DNA of 14,265 nt from Clostridia bacterium (GTDB lineage Bacteria; Bacillota; Clostridia; Peptostreptococcales; Anaerovoracaceae), in NCBI GenBank assembly GCA_024403005.1, contig JAKSSQ010000023.1, positions 1 through 14,265 on the forward strand. Reading direction: 5' to 3'. Shown here piece after piece: positions 6,958 through 14,183 of this stretch; the stretch's first letter is position 1; every line of letters starts with the position of its first letter. Below the pieces are notes generated by a model. The model had not been told where the DNA came from. It worked only from the letters and a program-made list of their open reading frames with translations, and searched no databases. The position numbers and the translations under genes were made by a program.

Positions 6958-8448
6958 TTAGTTTGCATCTTCGTCGAACTTCTTGACCTTGGAAGTCTTT
7001 GCGTACTGCTTAAGCGATTCGATGTTTCTGTCCATCCAGCTGCCGCGCTCTCTTATGAAGCTGCGGACCATTTCTACAGCAGATTCGTGGTCATTCGGGT
7101 TGCGGTAATCTGGGTCGAGAGGTCTGTATTCTTCGAAAGTGTAGCCCCAGACGCTGAAATTTCGGTCGATGGCAGGGCCCAGGTATGCGATGGTTTCATC
7201 CATGTAATTGTTCAGATATTCATCGCTTAAATAGTTCTTTCTTAAGAACCTGTATCTTCCGATAATTTCGTTTACGAAATCTTCGTCCTTCATTAACATC
7301 CAGAACCACTGTACGTTCTGGAATGCGAAGTCCCTTGTGTCCTGAATCTTTTCGTAGTTCTGGCACGCTGAGTTAAAGTCCCAGATGCACATTTTGAACC
7401 GGTTGTCGATGTCCTTATAGATATAGGTGCTGAGCCAGCCTGCGTCGTAGTTGCAGGTAAATTCGTTAAGGATAAAGTAATCTGCGAAGGATTCCACGTC
7501 TATAAGGTTCTTGTAGCCCCATTTTGCGTTGTCGAAGTCGTAGGAATACAGGGCTTTTTCGAAGTCCGAGAAATCCGTTCTTATGGCTTCTGCGATTTCA
7601 GGCGTAAGGTTGTTTGTACCGGGGTAGACGATTTCGATGGGAAATTGAGTTCTCTTAGCATAGTAGAGGAAGTCTTCGATGTTCTTCATCGGGTTATCGG
7701 AGCCTCTGTCCATACGCAGCAGGTAACCGGAGAAGGTGCTTCTCTTAGCGCTTACGGTAAGGGGGAGTCTTGCTTCGCCTTTTCCCGCGGTTATCATTTC
7801 GGTCATTACATACAGACCCTGATATTCGCCGTCCAGGAATACTTCGCAGAACCTTACGTTGGGGGAGTAATCCATTAGTTCACCGGCGATGTTGTACCAC
7901 ATGTAGTTGCGGATTAAGGATTTATCCAGGTAAGGTCCGTAGAGGGCCCATTCGTGGTGGGCATCCATGCCCATAACAGGCTGGGGATTATTATTGCCTT
8001 CCTTGTCTATCAGCTTTACAAAATAGCTCTTTTTGTCGAATTCGCGGGAGGAGTTACCGCGGATACGGAAGCGCATTTCGGAAGTGATTGCGGGTTCATC
8101 GTCCGGACGGTTTACGGTATCTGCATTGTCGATTATGGAGATGCCTGCCTGTATGGTGGTTTCTCCGTCTTCTGTGAGCGCATGCACTGCCTGGCCGTTA
8201 ACTGCCAGGTTCTTGCCGTTTTCGTCCTTTAAGATATATCCGGGGATAACCTGGCCGCGGGTGTCGATCTTAACGAGGGGCAGGTGTGAATTAAATGTGC
8301 CGTCGTTAACTTCGTCTTCCGGGCGGAGCGCCGCAGAAATGTGCTGGTGGTATCTCTCTTTTGCGGATACTATGCCTGTAGCCGGCACTGCGACGGAGAT
8401 GATTATTGCGCAGATTATGGCTGTAATCCCTATTAATTTGTACTTCAA
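6958..8448 (-). CDS. CotH kinase family protein
   Basis: The product is about 496 residues from the TTG at 8448. An upstream in-frame GTG at 8457 would add three residues. TTG is preferred because it lies 8 bases after a long anti-SD match, while the GTG lies inside that match. An N-terminal hydrophobic stretch (about residues 5-28) predicts a signal anchor. CotH motifs, numbered from the GTG, are FRIRGNSSREFDKKSY at 130-145, ALYGPYLDKSLIRN at 171-184, the GEYQGLYVMTEM segment at 210-221, and IWDFNSA at 358-364. CotH proteins are atypical kinases; Bacillus CotH phosphorylates spore-coat proteins. The usual metal-binding D-F-D is D-F-N here (Asp360, Asn362). In many bacteria CotH genes sit with VTC and DUF4956 genes, as they do here. 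An extracellular location suggests modification of a surface polymer or protein, but the substrate is unknown. Confidence 0.88.
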   Translation of the reverse strand: MKYKLIGITAIICAIIISVAVPATGIVSAKERYHQHISAALRPEDEVNDGTFNSHLPLVKIDTRGQVIPGYILKDENGKNLAVNGQAVHALTEDGETTIQAGISIIDNADTVNRPDDEPAITSEMRFRIRGNSSREFDKKSYFVKLIDKEGNNNPQPVMGMDAHHEWALYGPYLDKSLIRNYMWYNIAGELMDYSPNVRFCEVFLDGEYQGLYVMTEMITAGKGEARLPLTVSAKRSTFSGYLLRMDRGSDNPMKNIEDFLYYAKRTQFPIEIVYPGTNNLTPEIAEAIRTDFSDFEKALYSYDFDNAKWGYKNLIDVESFADYFILNEFTCNYDAGWLSTYIYKDIDNRFKMCIWDFNSACQNYEKIQDTRDFAFQNVQWFWMLMKDEDFVNEIIGRYRFLRKNYLSDEYLNNYMDETIAYLGPAIDRNFSVWGYTFEEYRPLDPDYRNPNDHESAVEMVRSFIRERGSWMDRNIESLKQYAKTSKVKKFDEDAN

Positions 8449-8450
8449 AA

Positions 8451-8467
8451 GGATCACCGCCCTTTCT
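8451..8467 (-). promoter_or_regulatory. Near-complete anti-SD complement before the CotH-family gene
   Basis: The minus strand reads AGAAAGGGCGGTGATCC, almost the full complement of the 16S rRNA 3' end (AGAAAGGAGGTGATCC) with one extra base. It ends 2 bases before the TTG at 8448 and covers the alternative GTG at 8457, which argues that TTG is the real start. Confidence 0.6.
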
Positions 8468-8489
8468 GAAAATAACTCTTAAAAACTGA

Positions 8490-9167
8490 TTAGCTTACGA
8501 TTTCGTCGTTCTGCATTACGAAGTTTACATATTCTACGTCGCCGAGACTGTAGAAGGAATTTATGAGGTTTGGATTATCTCTCTGCGCATTTCTCAGCAC
8601 TTTGCTGGAGCATTCGTAGATGAATTCGATAGTGTCGGGGGTTGTGTTCTTAACGCGCATAATGGCTCTGCGATTGAAAGCCTTGTAAACGAGAGCTTCT
8701 ACGGAAGACTCTACGGAGCGGGAGCCGCGTACGATAACGAGCATTCTGCTGTCGCTCTTTACGGTTCCCAGGATAAGGAATACAAGGAATACACCGGCGC
8801 TTCCGATAGCTGCTACGAAGTAATTCTGAACGCCGCAGCAGATACCTGTAATAACTGTCCAGAAGATGTAAGCTGTGTCTCTGGAATCCTTAATGGCTGT
8901 TCTGAAACGTACGATGGAGAGGGCACCGACCATACCTAAGGAGAGGGCGATGTTGTTTCCGATTACCGTCATTACAGTTGTTGTAAGCACAGTGAGCGCA
9001 ACCAGCGTAACGTTGAACTTCTTGCTGTAGATGGTTCCCTGGTGTGTGATGATGTAGGAAATGTAGATTACCAGGCCGAGCACGATGCTCATGCCGATGT
9101 TAACGGAAATCTGCTGCCAGGTAAGGTCGCCCTGATTTTTAAGTAATTCAAATAACTCTTGTTTCAT
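8490..9167 (-). CDS. DUF4956 family membrane protein
   Basis: The 225-residue product has membrane segments at about residues 22-41 and 52-72 and a hydrophobic stretch at 99-135 that could cross twice. The DUF4956 signature lies at 80-103 and includes VGALSIVRFRTAIKDSRD and AYIFW. The last 85 residues are soluble and alternate strand and helix, probably a cytosolic alpha/beta domain. The family has no proven biochemical role that I know of, but it is very often next to VTC-domain and CotH genes, as it is here on both sides. A membrane subunit that works with the VTC-domain protein is the simplest inference. The ATG start has AGGAG 7 bases upstream. Confidence 0.9.
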   Translation of the reverse strand: MKQELFELLKNQGDLTWQQISVNIGMSIVLGLVIYISYIITHQGTIYSKKFNVTLVALTVLTTTVMTVIGNNIALSLGMVGALSIVRFRTAIKDSRDTAYIFWTVITGICCGVQNYFVAAIGSAGVFLVFLILGTVKSDSRMLVIVRGSRSVESSVEALVYKAFNRRAIMRVKNTTPDTIEFIYECSSKVLRNAQRDNPNLINSFYSLGDVEYVNFVMQNDEIVS

Positions 9168-9197
9168 TTTTTAACTCCTGTAAATGTGGTGTTTATC

Positions 9198-9878
9198 TTA
9201 ATAATTGGCCCTTGCCATTACGTATTTGCTCACTGAAAGTTCGCTCTTGTTGGTGACGCCAATGATGTCTTTTATATAGGAAAGTAAGAAACCATTGAAT
9301 TTTACTTCCAGAACCGTCCTGTCCTTGTCGAAGACCGGTATCATTACCAGCTTCGGATCGAAGATGTTGTAATTGGTCTGGTTGGCGCTTATTTCGCTGT
9401 CGAAGGTTATTCGCGTGCTGTTTTCCTTTCCTATAAAGGCTTTGCGCTTGTAGTCGATTACGACCTTGGGCCGGTAGAACCGGGAAGTCATAAAGACGTA
9501 CAGCTCTCTGGCGAAGTCGGTGTCGTATTTAAGGAGCACCGAGTAGTCCAGGTTTATGAGCTTTATGGCGTCTTCTCTGGTGAGTTCCAGCGACCTCTTC
9601 TTCTGGTTTGCGCCCTGCTTCTGCTTCATCTCCAGGTAGGCGATCTTTGCGTCTGCACTGTAGGTTCGCAGGCGGATTTTTCGTCTTACTTCTGTGCCGG
9701 CGTATTTTTCCCAGAGGTCCGAGTCGTGCATGGTGTCGAAATAAAGGGACCGGACAAGGTAGCCGTTGGATCCGCTGTGGGGGTCAAGCCTTAAAACCTG
9801 TTCGAATTTATGGGAAAGCTGAATCGCTTCCGTTTTTGTAAGGAGAAATTTCTTCTCGCTTCTGAGTACTTCTCTCAA
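9198..9878 (-). CDS. VTC-domain polyphosphate polymerase-like protein
   Basis: The 226-residue product is a stand-alone VTC (triphosphate tunnel metalloenzyme fold) domain. It shows the tunnel residues in order: RSEKKF at 6-11, YFDT at 46-49, RRKIRLRTY at 65-73, LEMKQK at 82-87, KKRS at 93-96, the IDYKRKAF segment at 141-148, TRITFDSE at 155-162, LEVKF at 190-194 and SVSKY at 215-219. In yeast Vtc4 the matching arginines, lysines and a metal-binding glutamate make polyphosphate from ATP. No membrane segment or SPX domain is present, so it is probably cytosolic and docks on the adjacent DUF4956 protein. The start is TTG 9878-9876 with GAGG 6 bases upstream; no ATG fits, and a later start would lose the RSEKKF motif. 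It is the first gene after the riboswitch terminator. Catalytic activity as a polyphosphate polymerase is inferred from the motifs. Confidence 0.9.
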   Translation of the reverse strand: MREVLRSEKKFLLTKTEAIQLSHKFEQVLRLDPHSGSNGYLVRSLYFDTMHDSDLWEKYAGTEVRRKIRLRTYSADAKIAYLEMKQKQGANQKKRSLELTREDAIKLINLDYSVLLKYDTDFARELYVFMTSRFYRPKVVIDYKRKAFIGKENSTRITFDSEISANQTNYNIFDPKLVMIPVFDKDRTVLEVKFNGFLLSYIKDIIGVTNKSELSVSKYVMARANY

Positions 9879-9898
9879 AGGGTGCCTCGATAATAAAC

Positions 9899-9930
9899 AA
9901 AAAGCCCGATAACTTTAACGGTTATCCGGC
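9899..9930 (-). terminator. Riboswitch-associated intrinsic terminator (expression platform)
   Basis: On the minus strand GCCGGATAAC pairs with GTTATCGGGC (nine of ten pairs, with one G-G mismatch) around a short loop, and the stem is followed by a run of T. It lies between the aptamer and the TTG start of the VTC-domain gene. Its 5' arm begins inside the TGCC that closes aptamer stem P1, so aptamer closure and terminator folding should compete. That arrangement predicts read-through when c-di-GMP is bound. Confidence 0.8.
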
Positions 9931-9998
9931 AGCTGGCTGGCTGCAGGTGCAGCCCCTATAGTTTTGCGTCATCGAATTACTTCGACTTTGCCCTTAAA
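9926..9998 (-). promoter_or_regulatory. Cyclic di-GMP-I (GEMM-I) riboswitch aptamer
   Basis: The minus strand carries the GEMM-I consensus in order. GGGCAAAG at 9994-9987 comes first, then a hairpin TCGAA-GTAA-TTCGA whose loop is a GNRA tetraloop. TGACGCAAAAC at 9971-9961 and CTATAGGG follow, then a hairpin GGCTGC-ACCT-GCAGCC, and finally AGCCAGCTGCCG at 9938-9927, which closes P1 with GGCA. The conserved GGG in the first segment includes the position I understand to be G20 of the Vc2 aptamer. Keeping G there favours c-di-GMP over the cGAMP-sensing variants, which have A. It leads directly into a terminator and an exopolysaccharide-type operon, as expected for a second messenger that promotes matrix production. 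The operon itself shows no PilZ or GGDEF domain, so this RNA is the visible c-di-GMP input. Confidence 0.92.
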
Positions 9999-10007
9999 TC
10001 TCATATG

Positions 10008-10037
10008 TACATATATATTAACACCGCGTTATGCAAA
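10008..10037 (-). promoter_or_regulatory. Possible promoter of the polysaccharide operon
   Basis: Just upstream of the aptamer the minus strand is AT-rich and offers TTGCAT (10036-10031), 17 bases, then TATGTA (10013-10008). A second reading is TTTGCA, 16 bases, then TATATG. Either would start transcription a few bases before the aptamer at about 10000. The hexamers are imperfect, so the position is approximate. Confidence 0.4.
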
Positions 10038-10084
10038 ATGCAAAGCAAATATGCACATATCAACGTTATTAATGGGGCGGGTAC

Positions 10085-10095
10085 ACCCTTCGGGT
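10085..10095. repeat. Small hairpin ACCC-TTC-GGGT
   Basis: ACCC and GGGT are separated by three bases and flanked by GTAC on both sides. The hairpin is compact, lies at the left end of the palindrome array, and may be part of the same element. Confidence 0.45.
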
Positions 10096-10100
10096 ACGCG

Positions 10101-10204
10101 GCGCTTTAGCGTTTTAGCACGCTAAAGCACCCCGTCCCTCTTTACCGCTTTAGCACGCTAAAGTACCCCCGTCCCCCTTTAGCGCTTTAGCAGGGTAAAG
10201 TAGG
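10101..10204. repeat. Tandem array of imperfect palindromes (about 36-37 base period)
   Basis: Units begin at about 10112, 10148 and 10185. Each has the near-palindrome CTTTAGC-AC-GCTAAAG or a decayed form of it (TTTTAGC-AC-GCTAAAG; CTTTAGC-AG-GGTAAAG). In the first two units this is followed by a C-rich spacer of the type CACCCCGTCCCTCTTTA. A half unit, GCGCTTTAGCG, precedes them at 10101-10111 and can pair with the arm of the first unit. The array lies between two divergent transcription units. The G-rich strand (GGGACGGGG) is reminiscent of REP-like palindromes in clostridial genomes. It could be a REP-type element, a bidirectional terminator or barrier, or a tandem protein-binding site. 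No coding sequence is present. Confidence 0.7.
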
Positions 10205-10214
10205 TTTGCCCCTG

Positions 10215-10240
10215 TTTTGTATCTATTTATGGGGTATAAT
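10215..10240 (+). promoter_or_regulatory. Promoter of the large unknown gene
   Basis: A perfect -10 hexamer TATAAT lies at 10235-10240 after GGGG. No good -35 is found 17 bases upstream (only CTGTTT). Instead TTTTGTATCTATTT lies further 5', with its G at 10219, 16 bases before the -10. The same segment with the same spacing precedes the paralogous gene at 14105-14132 (21 of 26 positions identical), which supports a functional shared promoter element. Confidence 0.75.
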
Positions 10241-10294
10241 AGCAGTATAGAATTGTAAATTGTTTAATTGAACGAAAGGACAGGTTCAATAATT

Positions 10295-13200
10295 ATGGCA
10301 GGCAACAACGACGGCGGTCTCAGACCGGACAAAGTTTCCACAGAATACATTCCCGATCTTTTAGCGGAGATTAAGGGTAGACTCGACGCTGCATTCGGCA
10401 GATTCGAAAAAGATATCATTAAAGATCTGGTTAACAGGATAGACTACGTTTTAATCGACGGACACCCGCTCACTAAATACATTGCAGACGCTCTCGAAGT
10501 AAACGGCGGCGACATGACCCTTTCTCAGAAGATAGAGCAGGCTCCTGCCATGATTCTGAATGCTCTGGTTCAGGGCAAGAGAGTATCCTGGTGCGTACCC
10601 GATGCCAGAACCGGCGCCTTTAAGGCAGACCAGCTCCAGACTTTTGCACCCCCTGCAGACCTGGGAAACTACCTGGAAAGCCCCGAAATAAAGCTTGAAA
10701 TGCTTGTGGATCTGGGCGGCAGAGCTATGCCCGCTGTTAATCTTGCAGATAATAACCAGATTGAGGCAGAAGAAGCAGAAACCGTACAGCTCCTCGAGCA
10801 GCGCAGCAAGTTCAGCCTGGACATAGTCAATACTTCCAACGAAGGCTTCTTAAAGCAGGATTTCCTCAGAGATATTAAGAATGCAAATCCGGACAAGAGT
10901 ATCCAGGAAATCCTCGACGACATCCACGGTCCGAAAGATCTTAATATCACCATGGATAGAGAGGCCTTTGTTAACCATGCCGTTGCAATGCTTATCCTCG
11001 AAGGCGTAGATCCCGAAATTATCTATGACCCCGAGCGCGGCGCAGATCTTCGTGCAGACGCAGGCAGAAGACTGTACCAGATGTGCAAGGATAAAGATAT
11101 AGATGCCATCATGAACATCAACCTTGCATTTGCTCAGAAGGCAGAAATTGTAATCGAAAACGAACTTAAGAAGCTCGACTTAACGGACGAAAAGGTCATT
11201 TCCTCCCCGAGAGGTCTGGCTATCGCCCAGCTTTCCAAGTGCAATTTCGACCTGCTCCAGGAAAGAGACCGCCACAAGGATCGCTGCTATGAACTCCTTG
11301 CAGCGCAGATGGGCGGGGAAATTAAAACTGCAGAAGACAAACAGAAGTATGCAGGCGAATACGTTAAGCTTGCCGATAAGACCAATGCTCTCGGCAATCT
11401 TACATTAATGGCAGTATGCAGAAGAATGACTGCAGAAGCCGGTCTCGGATTTGCAGATGCGGACAGATACAGAAATAATATTCTTCCCAGAATGATCAAA
11501 TCCCAGTTCGTGCAGAGCCTTATTTCCGAAGCGCAGAGAAACGGCGAAAGCGTTGCAGAAAAACTCGATTCCGCCACAATGAGCAAGGTTGAATTTTTCG
11601 ATACCAACATTGAAAACGGCACTGCAGAAGGCAAAGAAGCCTACGATAATCTCGCAGATAACATTACCGCAGAATCGATGAGAGCCAATGCAAAGGCCCT
11701 CTTCGACGGAAGCTTCAGAGCAAACAACAGGTTCACCGTAGAATACCGCAAGAACGGCGAAGCAGAAGTTCCCGTTCCCGTATTCGAAGAAGGCAACGAC
11801 GGACTTTCCAGACATACAGACCACTCCAAGGCAGAAAGAGACTTCTACACCGCTGAATTTGTTCAGCCCAGCGAAGAAGAATTCCCCCATCCGGGCAGCG
11901 TCGGAAATAACCTTGATATCCGAGTTTTCACAGTTCTCAGAGACCAGTTCAATATCATTACAACGGATAAATCCGGACAGGACAGACTGTATAGAATCGA
12001 TGAAAACAATCAGCTGGTTGCCCTTGATGGCATCGACTTTGCATCTGCAGACGGCAGAAAGGAACTTCGCACTCTGGCTTATCAGGGCAAACTGTTCGCA
12101 GTTAAGGGAAACGAAAATGCCCCCGTACAGCTTCAGTTTGGTCTGCTTGAAAATACCAATACATGGTACGGAGAAGCCGCAGACTGCCTGGACCACGAAC
12201 CGGAACCCGTTCCTTACAGGTGGTACCACGCAATCGGAAGAATCTTCGGAATAGCTTCCTGCATAGCTCAGAAGGAAGCTCACGACAATTACCTTAAGCG
12301 CGCTGCGCTCACGCAGTCCATAAAGCAGGTTGCAGAATCCAGAAAGCCTCTTACAACCTTCGAAGAAGTTTCCAAAAAGAACTTCGAAAAAGAACAGGCT
12401 GTTAAAGAAAATAAACTCATTGACGTTGAACGCGCTGCAGTAAACAGCAAGACTGCGATGAAAGCTATCTCTGAACTTTACGGAACAAAGCCTTTCTTCA
12501 GAGAAAAGCTCACACGCGAGAGCGTCTACACCAGGGAAGAATTCGACTCTCTAAAGCAGTACGACCTTGGTCTTAAGGACGGCCCCGAAATCGGAACCGC
12601 TCCCGGAAAAGATGCAGAAGGCAGAATTGAATTCAGAGAAAACGACTTTATTGCTCTTTCCATGGCAGCTGCCCTTACGCCTGAACTGGGCGGCGAAAGC
12701 CGTAAGGACGGTGAAGACACTAAGGAACTCGACCCCCAGATTTTAGTCGATGCAAACCACACAATGTACATGAACGACCTCGCCATGAACTACAATGTGG
12801 GCGAACGAGCTTTAATCCCCAGAGCGGGTGCAGGTGTTTATGTAAAGAATACAATTGCTCCGGCAAGAGATATCGCGGCAAATGCCATTGAGCAGTACAG
12901 AGCAGGAAACAGAAAGCCTCTCGCTGCGTTAATCGCTAACGGCATCGCTTTCGCAGGAAGAAATTACACCGGCGCTGAAAACAATCCTTCCGCAGCATTA
13001 ATGGCTGTCTCAAAGTATATGGCTGCTTACGGAGATCTGCTTAAGGCTGACCCCGAGCTCGAAAAGGAAGTTCGTGTAAGATTCGAAGAAGATAAGCAGC
13101 GCTTCAGAGAAGCCCGCAGAGAAAATCAGATTGCAAAAGATGCTTTCAACGCAGAGCACGGCGAGTATCTCAGAACCGTAACCAACGAGATGAACAGAAG

Positions 13201-14056
13201 AAAGGCTGAAATCGATGCCTTTGGAAATGGTCAGGGCGCAGAAACCCAGGCTGCAATCGAAGAGCAGAACAGATACTTCGACGAACACCCCGAATTCCTG
13301 GATCTGGCTCAGAAAGCTCCCAAATACGATGTAATCGATAAGTTCTACGAAATGTGCGAAGATACAGATATAGACAGTACTATTGATGCTATGAATTCAA
13401 AGCTCAGAACTATAGATGCTCTGGAAAAGGGAAGTGAAGCTCTGGCTGAAATTAAACGCGCCGACATTGAAAACAGGAGCCTTACGCCCGAGCAGAATAC
13501 AAAGCTTATGAAGGATATAATCCGCGCTGAACTCGTCAGGACTCACGACAGCCAGGTTAACGTTGCCCTCACCGCAAGAGGCGGCGAAAAGGCAACTAAT
13601 GTTGAATCCATAGCCAGACTGAAGGCTGAAAAGCTTTTGCCGGTGGCAGATATGAACCATCCTGAAACTGTTATCAGGAACCAGTCTAGTAGCATCGGCA
13701 TATCATCGCTGCAGTCCGGAAGCATCGCCATGTACAATAACGCAGAGACAAGAACCGGCAGCTCTCCCGTTACAAAGGCTCTTACAGACCCCGAAAAGGG
13801 CGATGCAGAGCTGGACAAGATCTATAACGCAGCATTCCCGAACGGTGCAAACTTCGGCAAAATGCAGCCTAAATATCTGCTGGAACATGCTAACAACGTG
13901 CCTAAGGCAATTGCTCAGTACCAGAAGGATGTCATCGCTCAGAAGCAGGCAGAACTTCGCCAGGCTGCAAATAATGCACCCGGAAAGAACCTTGAAGCCA
14001 ATGCAGCAGCCAAGGTTAACGAAGCTCCCCAGCAGGGCGGAATGCAGATGAACTAA
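10295..14056 (+). CDS. Very large soluble protein of unknown function, first of a paralogous pair
   Basis: The product is about 1253 residues and I do not recognise a family. The start ATG 10295 is chosen because its N-terminus (MAGNN, then DKVSTEYIPDLL) aligns with that of the next gene (MPGPD, then EKVKTEYMPNLL). It has ACAGG 10 bases upstream. An in-frame TTG at 10268 would add nine residues. There is no signal peptide and no convincing membrane segment. Residues 1-480 are mostly helical and charged. Residues 485-630 are richer in strands (FTVEYRKNGEAEVPVPV, LFAVKGNENAPVQLQFGL). Residues from about 640 are helical again, with a mildly hydrophobic patch WYHAIGRIFGIASCIAQ near 642-658, a highly charged, probably coiled-coil stretch at about 920-975, and a Gln/Ala/Asn-rich tail after 1205 ending QQGGMQMN. 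It is acidic, with about eight cysteines and no metal or nucleotide motif that I can see. It is monocistronic, with its own promoter and terminator. A structural, scaffold or secreted-effector role are all possible. Confidence 0.88.
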   Translation: MAGNNDGGLRPDKVSTEYIPDLLAEIKGRLDAAFGRFEKDIIKDLVNRIDYVLIDGHPLTKYIADALEVNGGDMTLSQKIEQAPAMILNALVQGKRVSWCVPDARTGAFKADQLQTFAPPADLGNYLESPEIKLEMLVDLGGRAMPAVNLADNNQIEAEEAETVQLLEQRSKFSLDIVNTSNEGFLKQDFLRDIKNANPDKSIQEILDDIHGPKDLNITMDREAFVNHAVAMLILEGVDPEIIYDPERGADLRADAGRRLYQMCKDKDIDAIMNINLAFAQKAEIVIENELKKLDLTDEKVISSPRGLAIAQLSKCNFDLLQERDRHKDRCYELLAAQMGGEIKTAEDKQKYAGEYVKLADKTNALGNLTLMAVCRRMTAEAGLGFADADRYRNNILPRMIKSQFVQSLISEAQRNGESVAEKLDSATMSKVEFFDTNIENGTAEGKEAYDNLADNITAESMRANAKALFDGSFRANNRFTVEYRKNGEAEVPVPVFEEGNDGLSRHTDHSKAERDFYTAEFVQPSEEEFPHPGSVGNNLDIRVFTVLRDQFNIITTDKSGQDRLYRIDENNQLVALDGIDFASADGRKELRTLAYQGKLFAVKGNENAPVQLQFGLLENTNTWYGEAADCLDHEPEPVPYRWYHAIGRIFGIASCIAQKEAHDNYLKRAALTQSIKQVAESRKPLTTFEEVSKKNFEKEQAVKENKLIDVERAAVNSKTAMKAISELYGTKPFFREKLTRESVYTREEFDSLKQYDLGLKDGPEIGTAPGKDAEGRIEFRENDFIALSMAAALTPELGGESRKDGEDTKELDPQILVDANHTMYMNDLAMNYNVGERALIPRAGAGVYVKNTIAPARDIAANAIEQYRAGNRKPLAALIANGIAFAGRNYTGAENNPSAALMAVSKYMAAYGDLLKADPELEKEVRVRFEEDKQRFREARRENQIAKDAFNAEHGEYLRTVTNEMNRRKAEIDAFGNGQGAETQAAIEEQNRYFDEHPEFLDLAQKAPKYDVIDKFYEMCEDTDIDSTIDAMNSKLRTIDALEKGSEALAEIKRADIENRSLTPEQNTKLMKDIIRAELVRTHDSQVNVALTARGGEKATNVESIARLKAEKLLPVADMNHPETVIRNQSSSIGISSLQSGSIAMYNNAETRTGSSPVTKALTDPEKGDAELDKIYNAAFPNGANFGKMQPKYLLEHANNVPKAIAQYQKDVIAQKQAELRQAANNAPGKNLEANAAAKVNEAPQQGGMQMN

Positions 14057-14083
14057 CCAAAAATTAATATTTTTAAAAATTCT

Positions 14084-14110
14084 AAAAGGGGCCGCTTGTG
14101 CCCCTTTTTT
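14084..14110 (+). terminator. Intrinsic terminator of the large unknown gene
   Basis: AAAAGGGGC pairs perfectly with GCCCCTTTT around a seven-base loop, and the stem is followed by a T run, 27 bases after the stop codon. The T run is also the first part of the next gene's promoter segment. Confidence 0.92.
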
Positions 14111-14132
14111 GTGTCTTTTTTTAGGGTATACT
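14105..14132 (+). promoter_or_regulatory. Promoter of the second paralogous gene
   Basis: TTTTGTGTCTTTTT, then GGG and TATACT (14127-14132) repeat the arrangement found at 10215-10240. The distance from the TTTTGT element to the -10 is identical, and AGTA follows the -10 region in both copies. It begins in the T tract of the preceding terminator. Confidence 0.7.
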
Positions 14133-14183
14133 CATAGTAAGAAAAATTTACTTAAACAGCAGATTAAGAAAGGATATGCAGAT

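Noticed and set aside
9926..9998. cGAMP-sensing GEMM-Ib or c-di-GMP-II riboswitch
   Set aside because: The first block keeps GGG at the ligand-contact region, whereas GEMM-Ib has an A there. The motif order and stems match class I, not the pseudoknotted class II.
10101..10204. CRISPR array, suggested by the 36-37 base repeat period
   Set aside because: The units are back to back without unique spacers, they decay quickly, and no cas gene is in the window.
11405..12283. Minus-strand open frame of 292 codons inside the large unknown gene
   Set aside because: The plus-strand frame runs unbroken for about 1250 codons with a promoter, a terminator and a paralog. The antisense frame is Cys/Phe/Val-rich, as expected for a shadow, and has no convincing start signal.
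10295..14056. Phage tail, portal or other prophage structural gene
   Set aside because: No phage neighbours, integrase or lysis genes are visible, and the gene has its own promoter and terminator with a tandem paralog. The sequence shows no motif I can link to phage proteins.
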